This document shows, one piece after another, positions 1 through 8,907 of a stretch of 64,000 nucleotides of DNA (positions within the stretch are counted from its first letter, which is position 1; every line of letters begins with the position of its first letter). Source of the DNA: Virgibacillus phasianinus (GTDB lineage: Bacteria > Bacillota > Bacilli > Bacillales > Amphibacillaceae). The DNA is taken from positions 3,782,001 to 3,846,000 of the forward strand of contig NZ_CP022315.1 of NCBI RefSeq assembly GCF_002216775.1. The letters run 5' to 3'. The translations under genes and the position numbers were made by a program. The notes below the pieces were generated by a model. The model saw only the letters and a list, made by a program, of their open reading frames with translations, was not told the origin of the DNA and searched no databases.

Positions 1-918
1 TTTAAGGGCATCAACTACTTGCTTTGTGGCTTGTTCTATAAGTTTATCGTTATAATCGGCGTCTTCTTTATCGCGGCTGGTAAGAACCGCAAGAACAATT
101 GGTTCCCCTTTTGGTGGCCAAATAACAGCAATGTCATTTCGCGTACCATATGATCCGGCTCCAGACTTATCTCCGACTTCCCATCCTTTTGGTACTCCTG
201 AACGGATTAATGTGTCCCCGGTGGTGCTCTCTTTAAGCCAATCGGTTAATAACGAGCGTTTTTTCGCTGGCAGTGCATCTCCGATTGTGAATGCTTGAAG
301 ACTTGTAGCCAGTGCCTTTGGTGTACTTGTATCATGGGTTTCTCCCGGTTTTACCTCATTTAACTTTGGCTCGACCCTTTCCGGATTGGTAACATCATCA
401 CCAATCTCCCTAAGAGATTTTTTAAATCCACTTGGTCCGCCAAGTTGCTCAAGTATTAAGTTCCCAGCAGTATTGTCAGAATACCGAATAGCAGCCTCGC
501 AAAGCTCCTTAAGAGTCATTCCTGTATCAACATGCTTCTCAGTAATTGGATTATAATTGACAAGTTCATCACGTGTATACATAATTCTTTCATCAAGATC
601 GGCTATTGACTTTTGCTGTAATAGTGCCCCAACGGCTAAGGCCTTATGGGTAGATGTATACGCAAAACGCTCATCAGAACGATACGTTATCGTTTGGTTT
701 GTGCCAGTGTCCAATGCATAAACCCCAAGTCTAGCATCAAATTCCTTCTCTAGTTTGACAAATTCATCTTTCAATGTGGTTTCTTGATTTTGTTGTTTTA
801 GTTGGGCAGCATTGCCGTTATCCTCTGCACAACCCACGAGCGTAATGCATGATAGCAGTATCAATGGGGCAACCTTTTTAAAGCTAATCGCATTGTAAAC
901 TTTATTCCATAAATTCAT
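1..918 (-). CDS. penP: Class A beta-lactamase (penicillinase), lipoprotein, 3' end cut by window edge
   Basis: Hydrolyses penicillins outside the membrane. The reading frame opens at ATG 916-918 and is open to base 1, giving 306 codons with no stop; only the last few residues should be missing. The N-terminus has a basic, hydrophobic leader ending in the lipobox LVGC, with the lipidated Cys at about residue 30. Class A motifs follow in order: S89-T-H-K92 (SxxK, catalytic Ser and Lys), S147-D-N, E183-P-K-L-N (the general-base Glu) and K251-S-G. All expected catalytic residues are present, so the enzyme should be active. It is divergent from blaR1-blaI, and its promoter is overlapped by BlaI-type dyads, so induction by beta-lactams is expected. 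Confidence 0.95.
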   Translation of the reverse strand, partial: MNLWNKVYNAISFKKVAPLILLSCITLVGCAEDNGNAAQLKQQNQETTLKDEFVKLEKEFDARLGVYALDTGTNQTITYRSDERFAYTSTHKALAVGALLQQKSIADLDERIMYTRDELVNYNPITEKHVDTGMTLKELCEAAIRYSDNTAGNLILEQLGGPSGFKKSLREIGDDVTNPERVEPKLNEVKPGETHDTSTPKALATSLQAFTIGDALPAKKRSLLTDWLKESTTGDTLIRSGVPKGWEVGDKSGAGSYGTRNDIAVIWPPKGEPIVLAVLTSRDKEDADYNDKLIEQATKQVVDALK

Positions 919-970
919 TAGATCAACCTCTTTCTAAAAATGTATTCACCTATTTACATCCAAATCACTT

Positions 971-1019
971 GGACTACGAATGTAATCTAATACTACATAT
1001 GTAATCTACACATGTCAAC
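971..1019 (-). promoter_or_regulatory. penP promoter with three BlaI operator dyads
   Basis: Read on the minus strand, TTGACA (1013-1018) and TAGTAT (990-995) are 17 bp apart. Three TACA/TGTA-type dyads lie on or next to this promoter: GACTACGAATGTAATC (972-987), the perfect core TACATATGTA (994-1003) between the -10 and -35 boxes, and TCTACACATGTCAAC (1005-1019) over the -35. BlaI/MecI repressors are known to bind TACAnnTGTA dyads, so this is read as the repression site. No comparable dyad was seen close to the blaR1 start or ahead of blaI. Confidence 0.85.
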
Positions 1020-1271
1020 TATCTTTAAACTTGTCCACCCGGAGCGGAAATCACGTTGCTGTTACGTCGCAATTTTTATCAACTGTGGAGATATAGCAAC
1101 ATACTATACCAAAAACGTCTTAAATTTTGATAAGATTAGCCCAACCCTCTATTAGTTCCAAAAAAATGACAGACTGATAAACTGATAAGGTGAAATGCTA
1201 GGTTAGTTATGTTAAATTTGGAGTCTCAGATTTCAAACAACTCTACAAACAGAAACTAGAAGGAATTGGAA

Positions 1272-3056
1272 ATGGAGTCGAATTGCATGTTCTTTACTCA
1301 CCTTATCGTAAGTTTTATCGTGTCCTCTTTTACTTTTGCAATCATCACGCTGTTTAGGAAATTGTTTAAAAAGCAATTATCAGCGAAATGGCAATATAAT
1401 CTATGGTTTATTTTGCTGATTGCTTTGACTCTTCCTTTTATACCGAATCACTTTTTTGATTTTGGCAATATATTTACTTGGGATATTGATCAGGGTAATG
1501 GATCAAGTCCTTCTTCTGGCACTACTGGAAATCAAACATTAACAGACGGAAATTGGATGCGGGACTTTACTATATCCGTAAATCGTCTTGACCTGACCCT
1601 ACTGAATGAAATTCTAGCCGCCATATGGATGACCGGGATGTTAGTGATGATTGCGCTGACAATACACGCATGGTTAAAGTTGAAAAAAATTAAAGACACC
1701 ACATCCAGCTTGAGAAATGAAGAGATCCTAGATTTATTCGGGCAATGCAAGCATCGTTTAAATATTTCAAGACGGTTGATTATTGGCGAATCGCCACTTA
1801 TCAAATCTCCTCTTACTTTCGGTATTTTTAAGACTTACGTCGTGCTTCCAAGCCATTTTGAAAAATGGCTGTCTATGGATGATATTAAATATATTTTCTT
1901 GCATGAACTAAATCATTACAAATCCAAAGATAGTGTAATGAATTACCTGACCATCTTTTATCAAATTTTATACTGGTTTAACCCTTTTGTTTGGGTTGCT
2001 TTCAAAGAGATGCGGTTGGATCGTGAAATAGCTTGTGATGCTGCCGTTTTAAATTCTTTGGACAAGAACTGTTATGCAGATTACGGGAATACGATTATTA
2101 ACTTTGCTGATAGATCATCCAGGCCAAAGTATTTCACGTTGGTTAATCAACTAAATGGTTCCAAGGAACAAATCAAAAGACGCATTACACGTATCGCATC
2201 TTTCACTACTGAATCAAAGCTGATGAAACTAAAAAGCATCGCCATCTTTATGCTTGTAGGGGGATTTGTGGCAACTCAGGTTCCAATCGTTTCTGCAATG
2301 GCTTATGACGATAATCGTTACGAGTTTGAAAGTGAACGAATAGTGAATGAGGATCTTAGCAGGTACTTTGAGGGATCGAAAGGCAGCTTTGTTTTGTACG
2401 ATTTGCAGGCTGATCAATATCGTATCTATAATGAAAATCAAAGCACAATAAGGGTTTCACCGGACTCCACGTACAAGATCTATAGTGCATTGTTTGCATT
2501 AGAGTCACATGTCATAACAAGAGATAGTTCCACGATTAGGTGGAATGGAAAACAGTATCCTTATGACTCTTGGAATATGGATCAGAATCTATCGACAGCC
2601 ATGAAAAATTCGGTGACTTGGTACTTTCAGGCATTGGATGAAAAAGTCGGCATGGATACTATCCAGGCTTATTTACAACAAATAGGCTATGGGAATTACA
2701 ATCTTTCAGGTGGGAAATCACAATTTTGGCTTGAATCTTCATTAAAAATTTCACCAATCGAACAGGTACAGTTACTCAAAGCTTTTTATACAAATGAACT
2801 TGGATTTAATCATAACAACGTGCAGACTGTTAAAGAAATGATCAAACTAGAGGGAAAAGATGGTGCAATACTCTCTGGAAAAACTGGAACGGGAAGTGTC
2901 AATGGCAAAAATATTAACGGCTGGTTCGTTGGGTATGTAGAGGGCAAAACGAATACGTATTTCTTTGCGACCAATATCCAAAATAAAAATAGTTCTTCCG
3001 GAAGCAAGGCAGCAAAAATAACAAAATCTATTTTGAGGGATAAAGACATCTATTAG
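1272..3056 (+). CDS. blaR1: BlaR1/MecR1-family beta-lactam sensor and signal transducer
   Basis: Membrane sensor that is acylated by beta-lactams outside the cell and activates an intracellular zinc protease domain, leading to loss of BlaI repression. N-terminal membrane helices are followed by an M56 peptidase domain with HELNH (about residues 211-215) and a downstream ExxxD-type segment (REIACDAA). After a last helix near 325-340 comes a class D-like sensor domain with STYK (about 399-402) and KTG (about 537-539). The family is normally about 585-600 residues; this is full length. A TTG six bases upstream could open the frame at 1266, but AGAAGGA at 1257-1263 is correctly spaced only for ATG 1272. 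It is followed by blaI and is divergent from penP. Confidence 0.93.
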   Translation: MESNCMFFTHLIVSFIVSSFTFAIITLFRKLFKKQLSAKWQYNLWFILLIALTLPFIPNHFFDFGNIFTWDIDQGNGSSPSSGTTGNQTLTDGNWMRDFTISVNRLDLTLLNEILAAIWMTGMLVMIALTIHAWLKLKKIKDTTSSLRNEEILDLFGQCKHRLNISRRLIIGESPLIKSPLTFGIFKTYVVLPSHFEKWLSMDDIKYIFLHELNHYKSKDSVMNYLTIFYQILYWFNPFVWVAFKEMRLDREIACDAAVLNSLDKNCYADYGNTIINFADRSSRPKYFTLVNQLNGSKEQIKRRITRIASFTTESKLMKLKSIAIFMLVGGFVATQVPIVSAMAYDDNRYEFESERIVNEDLSRYFEGSKGSFVLYDLQADQYRIYNENQSTIRVSPDSTYKIYSALFALESHVITRDSSTIRWNGKQYPYDSWNMDQNLSTAMKNSVTWYFQALDEKVGMDTIQAYLQQIGYGNYNLSGGKSQFWLESSLKISPIEQVQLLKAFYTNELGFNHNNVQTVKEMIKLEGKDGAILSGKTGTGSVNGKNINGWFVGYVEGKTNTYFFATNIQNKNSSSGSKAAKITKSILRDKDIY

Positions 3057-3163
3057 GTATCGGTGATCAAACAATTTTGTAATCATGGTAAAAAAGCTGA
3101 TATACTTACTACTAGATAAATGTTTATGCGTTTACTTGTACGATTTAGAGGGAGGGATTAGTG

Positions 3164-3553
3164 GTGTCAGAAAAAGTACCCAATATATCGGAAGCAGAAT
3201 GGGAAGTCATGAACGTGCTTTGGAAACAGGCACCGCTAGCAGCCAACGAAGTCATTTCCTCTCTGCAAGAGCATAAGGAATGGAAACCGAAAACAGTACG
3301 CACACTTTTGGATCGCCTTACCAAAAAAAAGGTAATTGGTGTAAATAAGAACCAGAAAGTTTATACCTTTTTCCCTCTTTATTCCCAGGATGATTGCCAG
3401 CACGCCGAGGCACAATCCTTTGTTAATCGAATTTATGGAGGCACGTTAAAGTCGATGCTAGTTCAGTTCATCCAAGAGGATTCTTTGTCAGAGGAGGATA
3501 TAAAAGAGTTGCGATCGATTTTGGATAACAAGCCAAACAAAAAGTCAAAATGA
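3164..3553 (+). CDS. blaI: BlaI/MecI-family transcriptional repressor
   Basis: Winged-helix repressor of the penicillinase locus, about 129 residues. The N-terminus shows the family signature SEAEWEVMNVLW, then the recognition region KTVRTLLDRLTKKKVIG, and a C-terminal dimerisation part. Two GTG codons stand in tandem at 3161 and 3164; GGAGGG at 3151-3156 favours the second by spacing. It lies about 105 bp after blaR1 in the same direction. Known biology: dimers bind TACAnnTGTA dyads and are cleaved or released after BlaR1 activation. The dyads upstream of penP are the obvious targets. Confidence 0.92.
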   Translation: MSEKVPNISEAEWEVMNVLWKQAPLAANEVISSLQEHKEWKPKTVRTLLDRLTKKKVIGVNKNQKVYTFFPLYSQDDCQHAEAQSFVNRIYGGTLKSMLVQFIQEDSLSEEDIKELRSILDNKPNKKSK

Positions 3554-3585
3554 CATATCGCTTTTCTCTTCTATCCTACTTTGAA

Positions 3586-4122
<537 letters not shown>

Positions 4123-4173
4123 TCAATAGTCTCGTTTGCGCCTCTTTTATATACTTGTAAAATCCTGATGTCT

Positions 4174-4329
4174 TCATAGATCGCTGGATAGATGCTGGAA
4201 GAAAGTAACTAAAACAACCCATCCGGATAACACATAAAAGATTACAGGGTCATTTGTAAATGTTTCATTTCGGAATACTAAAAAGACATAAATGAACCAA
4301 AGGCATACAATCTTAATCGCAATATTCAA
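4174..4329 (-). CDS. Possible small membrane protein (51 residues)
   Basis: A TTG-initiated frame with hydrophobic stretches (IAIKIVCLWFIYVFLVF, then VIFYVLSGWVVLVTFF) that could form two membrane helices. The frame is open further upstream into the 3' end of the DUF2200 gene in another frame, and no convincing ribosome site is visible, so it may be the remains of a longer membrane gene rather than a working one. No family recognised. Confidence 0.25.
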   Translation of the reverse strand: MNIAIKIVCLWFIYVFLVFRNETFTNDPVIFYVLSGWVVLVTFFQHLSSDL

Positions 4330-4349
4330 GGGTTTTTCGCTACTATTAA

Positions 4350-4700
4350 TTATTTCCGCAAAATCTTCTCCATTGTTTTTCCCTTTGCTAGTTCATCGAT
4401 AAGCTTATCCAAATAGCGAATTTCCCGCATCGTTGGTTCTTCAATATCTTCCACTCGGATGCCACAGATTACACCTTTGATCAAAGCCCGTGAAGGATTC
4501 AATTGGGGGGCTTCCGCAAAGAAGGTCTCAAAGTCTGTCTGTTTCTCCAGTTGTGCTTCTAACTTTACCTGGCTATATCCCGTCAACCAACGGATGATTT
4601 CATCAACTTCTGATTTTGTACGTCCTTTTTTCTCCGCCTTCGTAACATAATGGGGATAGACACTTGCTAGACTCATTGTATAAATCTTATGTTTGGTCAT
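4350..4700 (-). CDS. DUF2200 family protein
   Basis: A 116-residue soluble protein of unknown function. It starts with the typical family opening ([20 protein letters not shown]) and contains the conserved segment [11 protein letters not shown] and the ending [28 protein letters not shown] precedes the ATG at 4700. It stands alone, followed by a short intergenic region. Nothing in the neighbourhood suggests a role. Confidence 0.75.
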   Translation of the reverse strand: MTKHKIYTMSLASVYPHYVTKAEKKGRTKSEVDEIIRWLTGYSQVKLEAQLEKQTDFETFFAEAPQLNPSRALIKGVICGIRVEDIEEPTMREIRYLDKLIDELAKGKTMEKILRK

Positions 4701-4748
4701 GATACGACCTCCCTTTATCTATTTTTGATTAATTGTTTTCCAATTATA

Positions 4749-5226
4749 TCATGTAAAAGTAATTTTGATGTCTAGTGGATAGCTCGTTTTCACCAAGGCT
4801 TCATCTAAATCTTGGCGTTGTGCCATTTCTTTACCTTGGTTTCCTATTAAAGCTAGAGCACGGGCATCACTCGACCTTTCCAGAAAATCTTTTGAATTTG
4901 ACTCGGCTGCCATTTCGGAAGCCGCTCCACGAATCCGGACTTGCCTGCCAATTTCAGACCAATAAAATATTAAGGCCACTTGTTGGTTTAATTGCAGTTG
5001 CTCTCCTTTTCTGCTTATGACTGATGTGGCAAAATACCATTTATTACAAGCCACATCTTTTAGAATTAAAACCCTCCATCAGGTGCACCTTCCTTGTCAA
5101 CAGTTGATAATGTCATGGCATCAGGCTCACATACTCCATCCTCAATCGCAATATATAACCATTGCAGAAATAAATCAGATGCATTTTCAGTTAATTCAGT
5201 GTGTGATGACTTTTTTATAACATTAT
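4749..5226 (-). pseudogene. Frameshifted, C-terminally truncated pyridoxamine 5'-phosphate oxidase-like gene
   Basis: Two frames together give a PNPOx-type flavoprotein. The upstream frame (to about 5068) carries LFLQWLYIAIEDGVCEPDAM and TLSTVDKEGAPDG. The downstream frame continues RVLILKDVACNKWYFATS, then RKGEQLQLN and ALIFYWSEIGRQVRIRG, the FMN-binding core. One base is missing near 5068: GAT-GGN-AGG-GTT would restore PDGRVLILK. The protein then stops after TSYPLD, without the roughly 50-residue C-terminal part (W..P..iEFW) expected of PdxH. Its 5' end abuts or overlaps the DCC oxidoreductase gene. Both lesions argue for a dead gene. Confidence 0.75.
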
Positions 5227-5615
5227 CATAAAAACCGTTTTCTCTCTTCAGGTGAAGGCAACATACAGCTTTCTTTTGTGCCAAACCATTTATATCTATT
5301 TTTAGCGATAATCCCATAAAGGAAGTTTCTGAAAGGTTTTGGAAAAACTAAGAGGATATATAGTAACTTCCAAGCTCCTTTTAGGTTTTTACAAACTTGA
5401 AGGGCTGCCGACGATTTGAGGTAGCATTTATTATTTTCGATAAGAACAAAACTATCTATGCCTTTTGGGGAATTATGCTTATTCAATAATTCTTTTCCTA
5501 TATCACCTTGTAACGAAGCGAATTTAAAATGTCCTTTCGGGTCTCTCTTGATGATGAATTGAACGCTTTTGTCGCAAAAGTTACATTCTCCATCAAATAA
5601 AATAATCCTCACCAT
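5226..5615 (-). CDS. DCC-family thiol-disulfide oxidoreductase (DUF393, YuxK-like)
   Basis: Small redox protein with the family signature FDGECNFCDKS (DxxCxxC) at the N-terminus and a hydrophobic C-terminal half (KLLYILLVFPKPFRNFLYGIIAKNRYKWFG) typical of the family. The ATG at 5615 gives the usual N-terminus MVRIILFDG; a TTG at 5642 would add nine residues without a proper site. At 129 residues it is full length. Substrate unknown. Its 3' end touches the decayed PNPOx gene. Confidence 0.85.
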   Translation of the reverse strand: MVRIILFDGECNFCDKSVQFIIKRDPKGHFKFASLQGDIGKELLNKHNSPKGIDSFVLIENNKCYLKSSAALQVCKNLKGAWKLLYILLVFPKPFRNFLYGIIAKNRYKWFGTKESCMLPSPEERKRFL

Positions 5616-5725
5616 ATTAATCCCATCTTTCTTAAAAAACAAAATTAGTTTATTGATGATCTAATTTATTATAAATTTATTTTTACCATTCATAATGATT
5701 CGGTCATTGTTCGCTAATGTAATAT

Positions 5726-5959
5726 CTAGAGGGTAAACTGCTGTATAGAAACATACAAAACAAATAAAGAAATAATAATATTCATATACCCCGAAAAGCT
5801 TTTTTTGTCTTTCAGAAGTACAATTATTCCTATCACTAACAAAAGAACACCCAAAAACAACATTAAATAAGGTGTTAGCCCAGAGTTTTGTGTGAATATA
5901 ATAGAACCTGATAAAGCCAAAACAATTATTGATAAAATAACTCTAATTATGTTCAGCAT
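5726..5959 (-). CDS. Small membrane protein, DUF3953-like
   Basis: 77 residues with three hydrophobic helices and little else; the layout (two helices, a short KDKKSF loop, then SGYMNIIISLFVLYVSIQ) resembles the DUF3953/YczI group of Bacillus. An AGGAGT site lies just ahead of the ATG at 5959. Function unknown. Confidence 0.6.
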   Translation of the reverse strand: MLNIIRVILSIIVLALSGSIIFTQNSGLTPYLMLFLGVLLLVIGIIVLLKDKKSFSGYMNIIISLFVLYVSIQQFTL

Positions 5960-6066
5960 ACATTACTCCTTTGTTTATTTGGTCGGAAGGTAAAATTATT
6001 CTCATGCAATAATTCTCAACGTTAATGCATATCCCGATAGGTAAATTTTAACACAGTTGCCCTGCC

Positions 6067-6100
6067 ATTCATTTTAATTTTCTGAAATGAAAACAAAAAG
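6067..6100. repeat. Dispersed AT-rich repeat, copy 1
   Basis: Contains TTAATTTTCTGAAATGAAAA flanked by CAT/TTT on the left and A-rich sequence on the right. Near-identical copies lie at 18572-18605 and 33844-33880. Each sits between genes, close to the 3' end of a leftward gene. The core forms a tiny TTTTC/GAAAA hairpin. Origin unknown. Confidence 0.6.
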
Positions 6101-6155
6101 ATTTTGCTTCGCCGCTACGAAAGAAAACGGGTAACTCTTCAACTATATACGAAAA

Positions 6156-6190
6156 GCAGAACCCAGTGTTATCACAACTGGATCCTGCTG
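6156..6190 (-). terminator. Terminator of the MFS gene at 6198-7415
   Basis: Arms 6156-6168 and 6178-6190 pair over 13 bp on the minus-strand RNA with two G-U wobbles; on the plus strand the same positions would be A-C mismatches. This orients the hairpin for the leftward MFS transcript. A TTTT tract follows. Confidence 0.75.
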
Positions 6191-6197
6191 GTTAAAT

Positions 6198-7415
6198 TTA
6201 GTGGCTTTCATCTATATTTACACTCAGTTTATTCTTTAGTTTATTTAATTTAGGATGAATCAGGAAATATATTGAAAAACCAACATATCCAGTTCCTCCC
6301 AATAATAAAACAAATGTGCCAGAAGTAAATTCTCCTATTAAACCTCCAATTAGATATCCTAATGTACTTAGACATCCCAGAAGTGAAGATAAAAAAGAAA
6401 ATCCAATACCTAAGTATTCTTCAGGTAAATTAATCTGTATTAATGTTTGAACATAAATACTTATTATCCCTATTCCGATCCATGACAATCCGAATAATAC
6501 CAATGGAATATAGTGAAGGTCAATAGTAATAAACGACAAGACCCAGAATACACCAGAAAACATAGATACTGATGGCATTATCCAATTTAAAGGAATCATC
6601 TCCAGTTTGCTAGACAAGACGGTTCCAACAAGCGCCCCCACAGACATAGCTGTTAACCAGAATCCGAATTCAACTGAAGTGGATGATATAATTGGCAGCA
6701 TTGCAATACCCATTGTCGCCATAACATTCATCGCTATTACTCCAAACATAATAGAAAGAAGTATTTTTTGCTTTCGCACAACCTTGAATCCTTGCAGGAA
6801 GTCTTCTTTATATTGTGCAAAAAATTTCTTGCTCGAAGACTCTCTTTCTTTTTTGGATTTAGGTATTTTCAAATAAAAAAAGAAGACCAATCCCGTACCT
6901 ACTAGCAATACCCCATTGGATATATAAATAACACCAATCCCAATAAAGAATATTAGAAATCCTGATATAGCGTCAGAAACAATATCTAGTGTTTGAAAAG
7001 AAAATGCAAAAATTGAGTTTACTTTTGTCAAATCTTCACGGCATGACAATTTTTCGATTGAAGCACTTTCAGTAGGATAGGTTGCTTCCGATAGTGAAAG
7101 TGCAAAAAACATTAAAATAAATAAAATTGGCAACCATAAAATACTCGAAAAATAGAGCAAGGAAATAACGCTGACCAAGATTCCCTGTCCAATCACTGCT
7201 ATATACAGTATTTTTTGTTTTGAAAACCTATCAATAATTGGTCCATAAAGAAATTGCAACGTTACCGGCACCATAGCAATAGCACTTGTTAACCCTACTA
7301 AAAGTACTGAGTCAGTTACCGATTTGACATACCACAATGTAGCGATCATGTAAAAACTATCAGCAAAGTTCGTTATAATTCTTCCCGCTAACAAAATAGT
7401 TAATTGTTTATTCAT
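6198..7415 (-). CDS. MFS efflux transporter (DHA3/macrolide-efflux-like)
   Basis: 405-residue, twelve-helix major facilitator protein. The N-terminus (LLAGRIITNFADSFYMIATL) and the motif A-like loop GPIIDRFSKQK are typical of the DHA3 group that includes Mef-type macrolide exporters and peptide/siderophore exporters. Substrate cannot be read from the sequence. AAGGAGGA at 7421-7428 precedes the ATG but lies inside a predicted leader hairpin, and a 12-codon mini-ORF precedes that; drug-dependent translational control is therefore suspected. A hairpin terminator follows at 6156-6190. Confidence 0.8.
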   Translation of the reverse strand: MNKQLTILLAGRIITNFADSFYMIATLWYVKSVTDSVLLVGLTSAIAMVPVTLQFLYGPIIDRFSKQKILYIAVIGQGILVSVISLLYFSSILWLPILFILMFFALSLSEATYPTESASIEKLSCREDLTKVNSIFAFSFQTLDIVSDAISGFLIFFIGIGVIYISNGVLLVGTGLVFFFYLKIPKSKKERESSSKKFFAQYKEDFLQGFKVVRKQKILLSIMFGVIAMNVMATMGIAMLPIISSTSVEFGFWLTAMSVGALVGTVLSSKLEMIPLNWIMPSVSMFSGVFWVLSFITIDLHYIPLVLFGLSWIGIGIISIYVQTLIQINLPEEYLGIGFSFLSSLLGCLSTLGYLIGGLIGEFTSGTFVLLLGGTGYVGFSIYFLIHPKLNKLKNKLSVNIDESH

Positions 7416-7419
7416 TTTT

Positions 7420-7471
7420 GTCCTCCTTGGATTTTATATAGGTTAAATTTCCTATATAAAAACAGGAGGAC
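7420..7471 (-). promoter_or_regulatory. Leader hairpin sequestering the MFS ribosome binding site
   Basis: On the minus-strand RNA, GUCCUCCU (7471-7464) is complementary to the Shine-Dalgarno AGGAGGAC (7427-7420). Between them lies a perfect 11-bp inverted repeat, TTTTATATAGG (7432-7442) and CCTATATAAAA (7451-7461), with an 8-base loop. Together they would hide the ribosome site. The 5' arm could alternatively pair with GAGGAUC (7530-7524) at the start of the leader ORF over seven positions. Confidence 0.75.
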
Positions 7472-7493
7472 CTCTAATTTTTATTCTACAGGA

Positions 7494-7532
7494 TTAAGTA
7501 TGATAAATTAGTAGTCGATCTATGATCCTCAT
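7494..7532 (-). CDS. Leader peptide MRIIDRLLIYHT of the MFS gene
   Basis: Twelve codons from ATG 7532 to TAA 7494, with GAAAGGGG as ribosome site about eight bases upstream. It lies between the promoter at 7570-7598 and the RBS-sequestering hairpin. This is the arrangement of translational attenuators ahead of resistance genes (erm, cat, mef type). The peptide itself matches no leader I know. The gap from its stop to the hairpin is 22 bases, so a ribosome stalled at the end would not fully cover the 5' arm. Confidence 0.6.
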   Translation of the reverse strand: MRIIDRLLIYHT

Positions 7533-7569
7533 TTAAAGCACCCCTTTCATATTACTCAATTTAATCGTT

Positions 7570-7598
7570 ATTATATACTTTGTTTTCAGAAACTTCAA
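7570..7598 (-). promoter_or_regulatory. SigA-type promoter of the MFS leader
   Basis: On the minus strand TTGAAG (7593-7598) and TATAAT (7570-7575) are separated by 17 bp, about 38 bp ahead of the leader ORF start. Confidence 0.75.
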
Positions 7599-7649
7599 TG
7601 TGCCCTTAAAGGACTATCTTTCAGTAATAAATGGTTTTATAACACACCA

Positions 7650-7901
7650 CTATACATTAGTTATTTTAAATGTTTCAGCAAGAATAACAGCTACTACAGG
7701 CAAAAAACATATTATTGCATACTTATATTCATTAGATTTAATGTAATATATCCCCTTCACTAAATAGAAAAGGAATACTAAAAAAATACTATTTCTCTGT
7801 AAACGATCCAGAAACATTAAAACAACACTTATTATGCCAATGATTACAATGCTAATACTGAATGTTGACAAATTTCTACCTACACGTTTATTTGATTTAA
7901 T
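7650..7901 (-). CDS. Small hydrophobic membrane protein with probable AUU start
   Basis: No family recognised. Three hydrophobic helices separated by short charged loops (FLDRLQRN, IKSNEYK). The first conventional start, TTG at 7871, has only a weak site. Ten codons upstream, an in-frame ATT at 7899-7901 stands seven bases after GGGGGAGG and would add a basic stretch (KSNKRVGR) before the first helix, which fits the positive-inside rule. The chosen start is therefore an unusual AUU; if wrong, the gene begins at 7871 with 73 residues. Confidence 0.5.
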   Translation of the reverse strand: MKSNKRVGRNLSTFSISIVIIGIISVVLMFLDRLQRNSIFLVFLFYLVKGIYYIKSNEYKYAIICFLPVVAVILAETFKITNV

Positions 7902-8104
7902 ATGATGACCTCCCCCATATTCTTTTTTTCATTTTTTATGAATCCTAATAGCCTTTATGTCCATTCTGTTCTTAACACTTAAAAGATAAAAGCATTGTGA
8001 GACTCATTATTTTGAAAGAGGCATCCCCTTAGCACCCCCTCCTTATCTATTTAATTGAAATTATCGAGGTTTAAATCCTGTGATTTCAACACTAATGCAA
8101 GGAG

Positions 8105-8746
8105 TTACATCACACCTGAATCGATCACCAATCGAGCCGGTGACGTTGTGAGTTTCGCGTTTACCCCCAGCGGCACACCGTAATTAGGCTGGCAATGGAC
8201 GATGTGAAAATTCTCAACAACAGGGTAAGGTGCACTGGCAAAGAAATCTTGCAGAACCTTTTTAATTTCCCCATATTCATCCAGTTCCGCTTGAAGGTCA
8301 CCGATGATCACACCTTCGACCTCATCGAACACTCCTGCTTGTTTAAGGTGAGTAAGCATCACATCAATCCGAAACACAAGCTCTGCAACTTCCTCAATCA
8401 ACGGGATGGCCGCGTTCGTTTTCACTTGAAAAGGCGTTCCCAACCCATTGGTGAGCAGATCGAGATTCCCTCCCACCAAACGTCCTTCTCCTGTGCCATG
8501 AGCTAATGTGGTAAGGGACGATTTGCGAGAATCATAGGTCAGAGATTCCCCCGTGAATAGAGTGAAAAACGAGGATTTTGTCTCAACTGTTCTTATTTCG
8601 TCATTCAGATCAGTTGCCACCATTGGCCCGTGGAAGGTAACTAAGTCACTGAAATTTTGAATTGCATTAAGCAGATAAGTAATGTCGCTGTAACCCCAGA
8701 ATACAAAAATTCCCAAGCCCCTTTGTATACTATCCGATAGAATCAT
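8105..8746 (-). pseudogene. LD-carboxypeptidase / MccF-like (peptidase S66), N-terminally truncated
   Basis: The C-terminal two thirds of an S66 peptidase, a family that cleaves murein tetrapeptides or gives immunity to microcin C-type nucleotide peptides. GYSDIT (about residues 18-23) holds the nucleophile Ser, and GRLVGGNLDLL plus the HLKQAGVFDEVEGVIIGDL region are recognisable. Family members have about 300-330 residues; roughly 100 N-terminal residues are missing, and the region upstream does not encode them. The usual GH of the catalytic His region reads VH here. Likely an inactive remnant. Confidence 0.7.
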
Positions 8747-8799
8747 AGTATTCTACGCAGACATTTTTGGACAAAAGCTTCCAAAATATGTATTTGGTG

Positions 8800-8828
8800 T
8801 TTAAAACTGGTCCAAAAACCTATATAAT
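8800..8828 (+). promoter_or_regulatory. Possible flotillin promoter
   Basis: TTTAAA (8800-8805) and TATAAT (8823-8828) with a 17-bp spacer. The -10 is perfect, the -35 poor. The 9-bp inverted arms TTTTTGGAC (8764-8772) and GTCCAAAAA (8810-8818) flank the -35. No clear SigW-type promoter (TGAAAC/CGTA), as used for floT in B. subtilis, was seen. Confidence 0.45.
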
Positions 8829-8907
8829 TTATGTGGTATGAACATACATAACCATTCATAGCAATGGAAGGGGCACACTATAACATAAGGGAAAAGGGAG
8901 AGATTAT

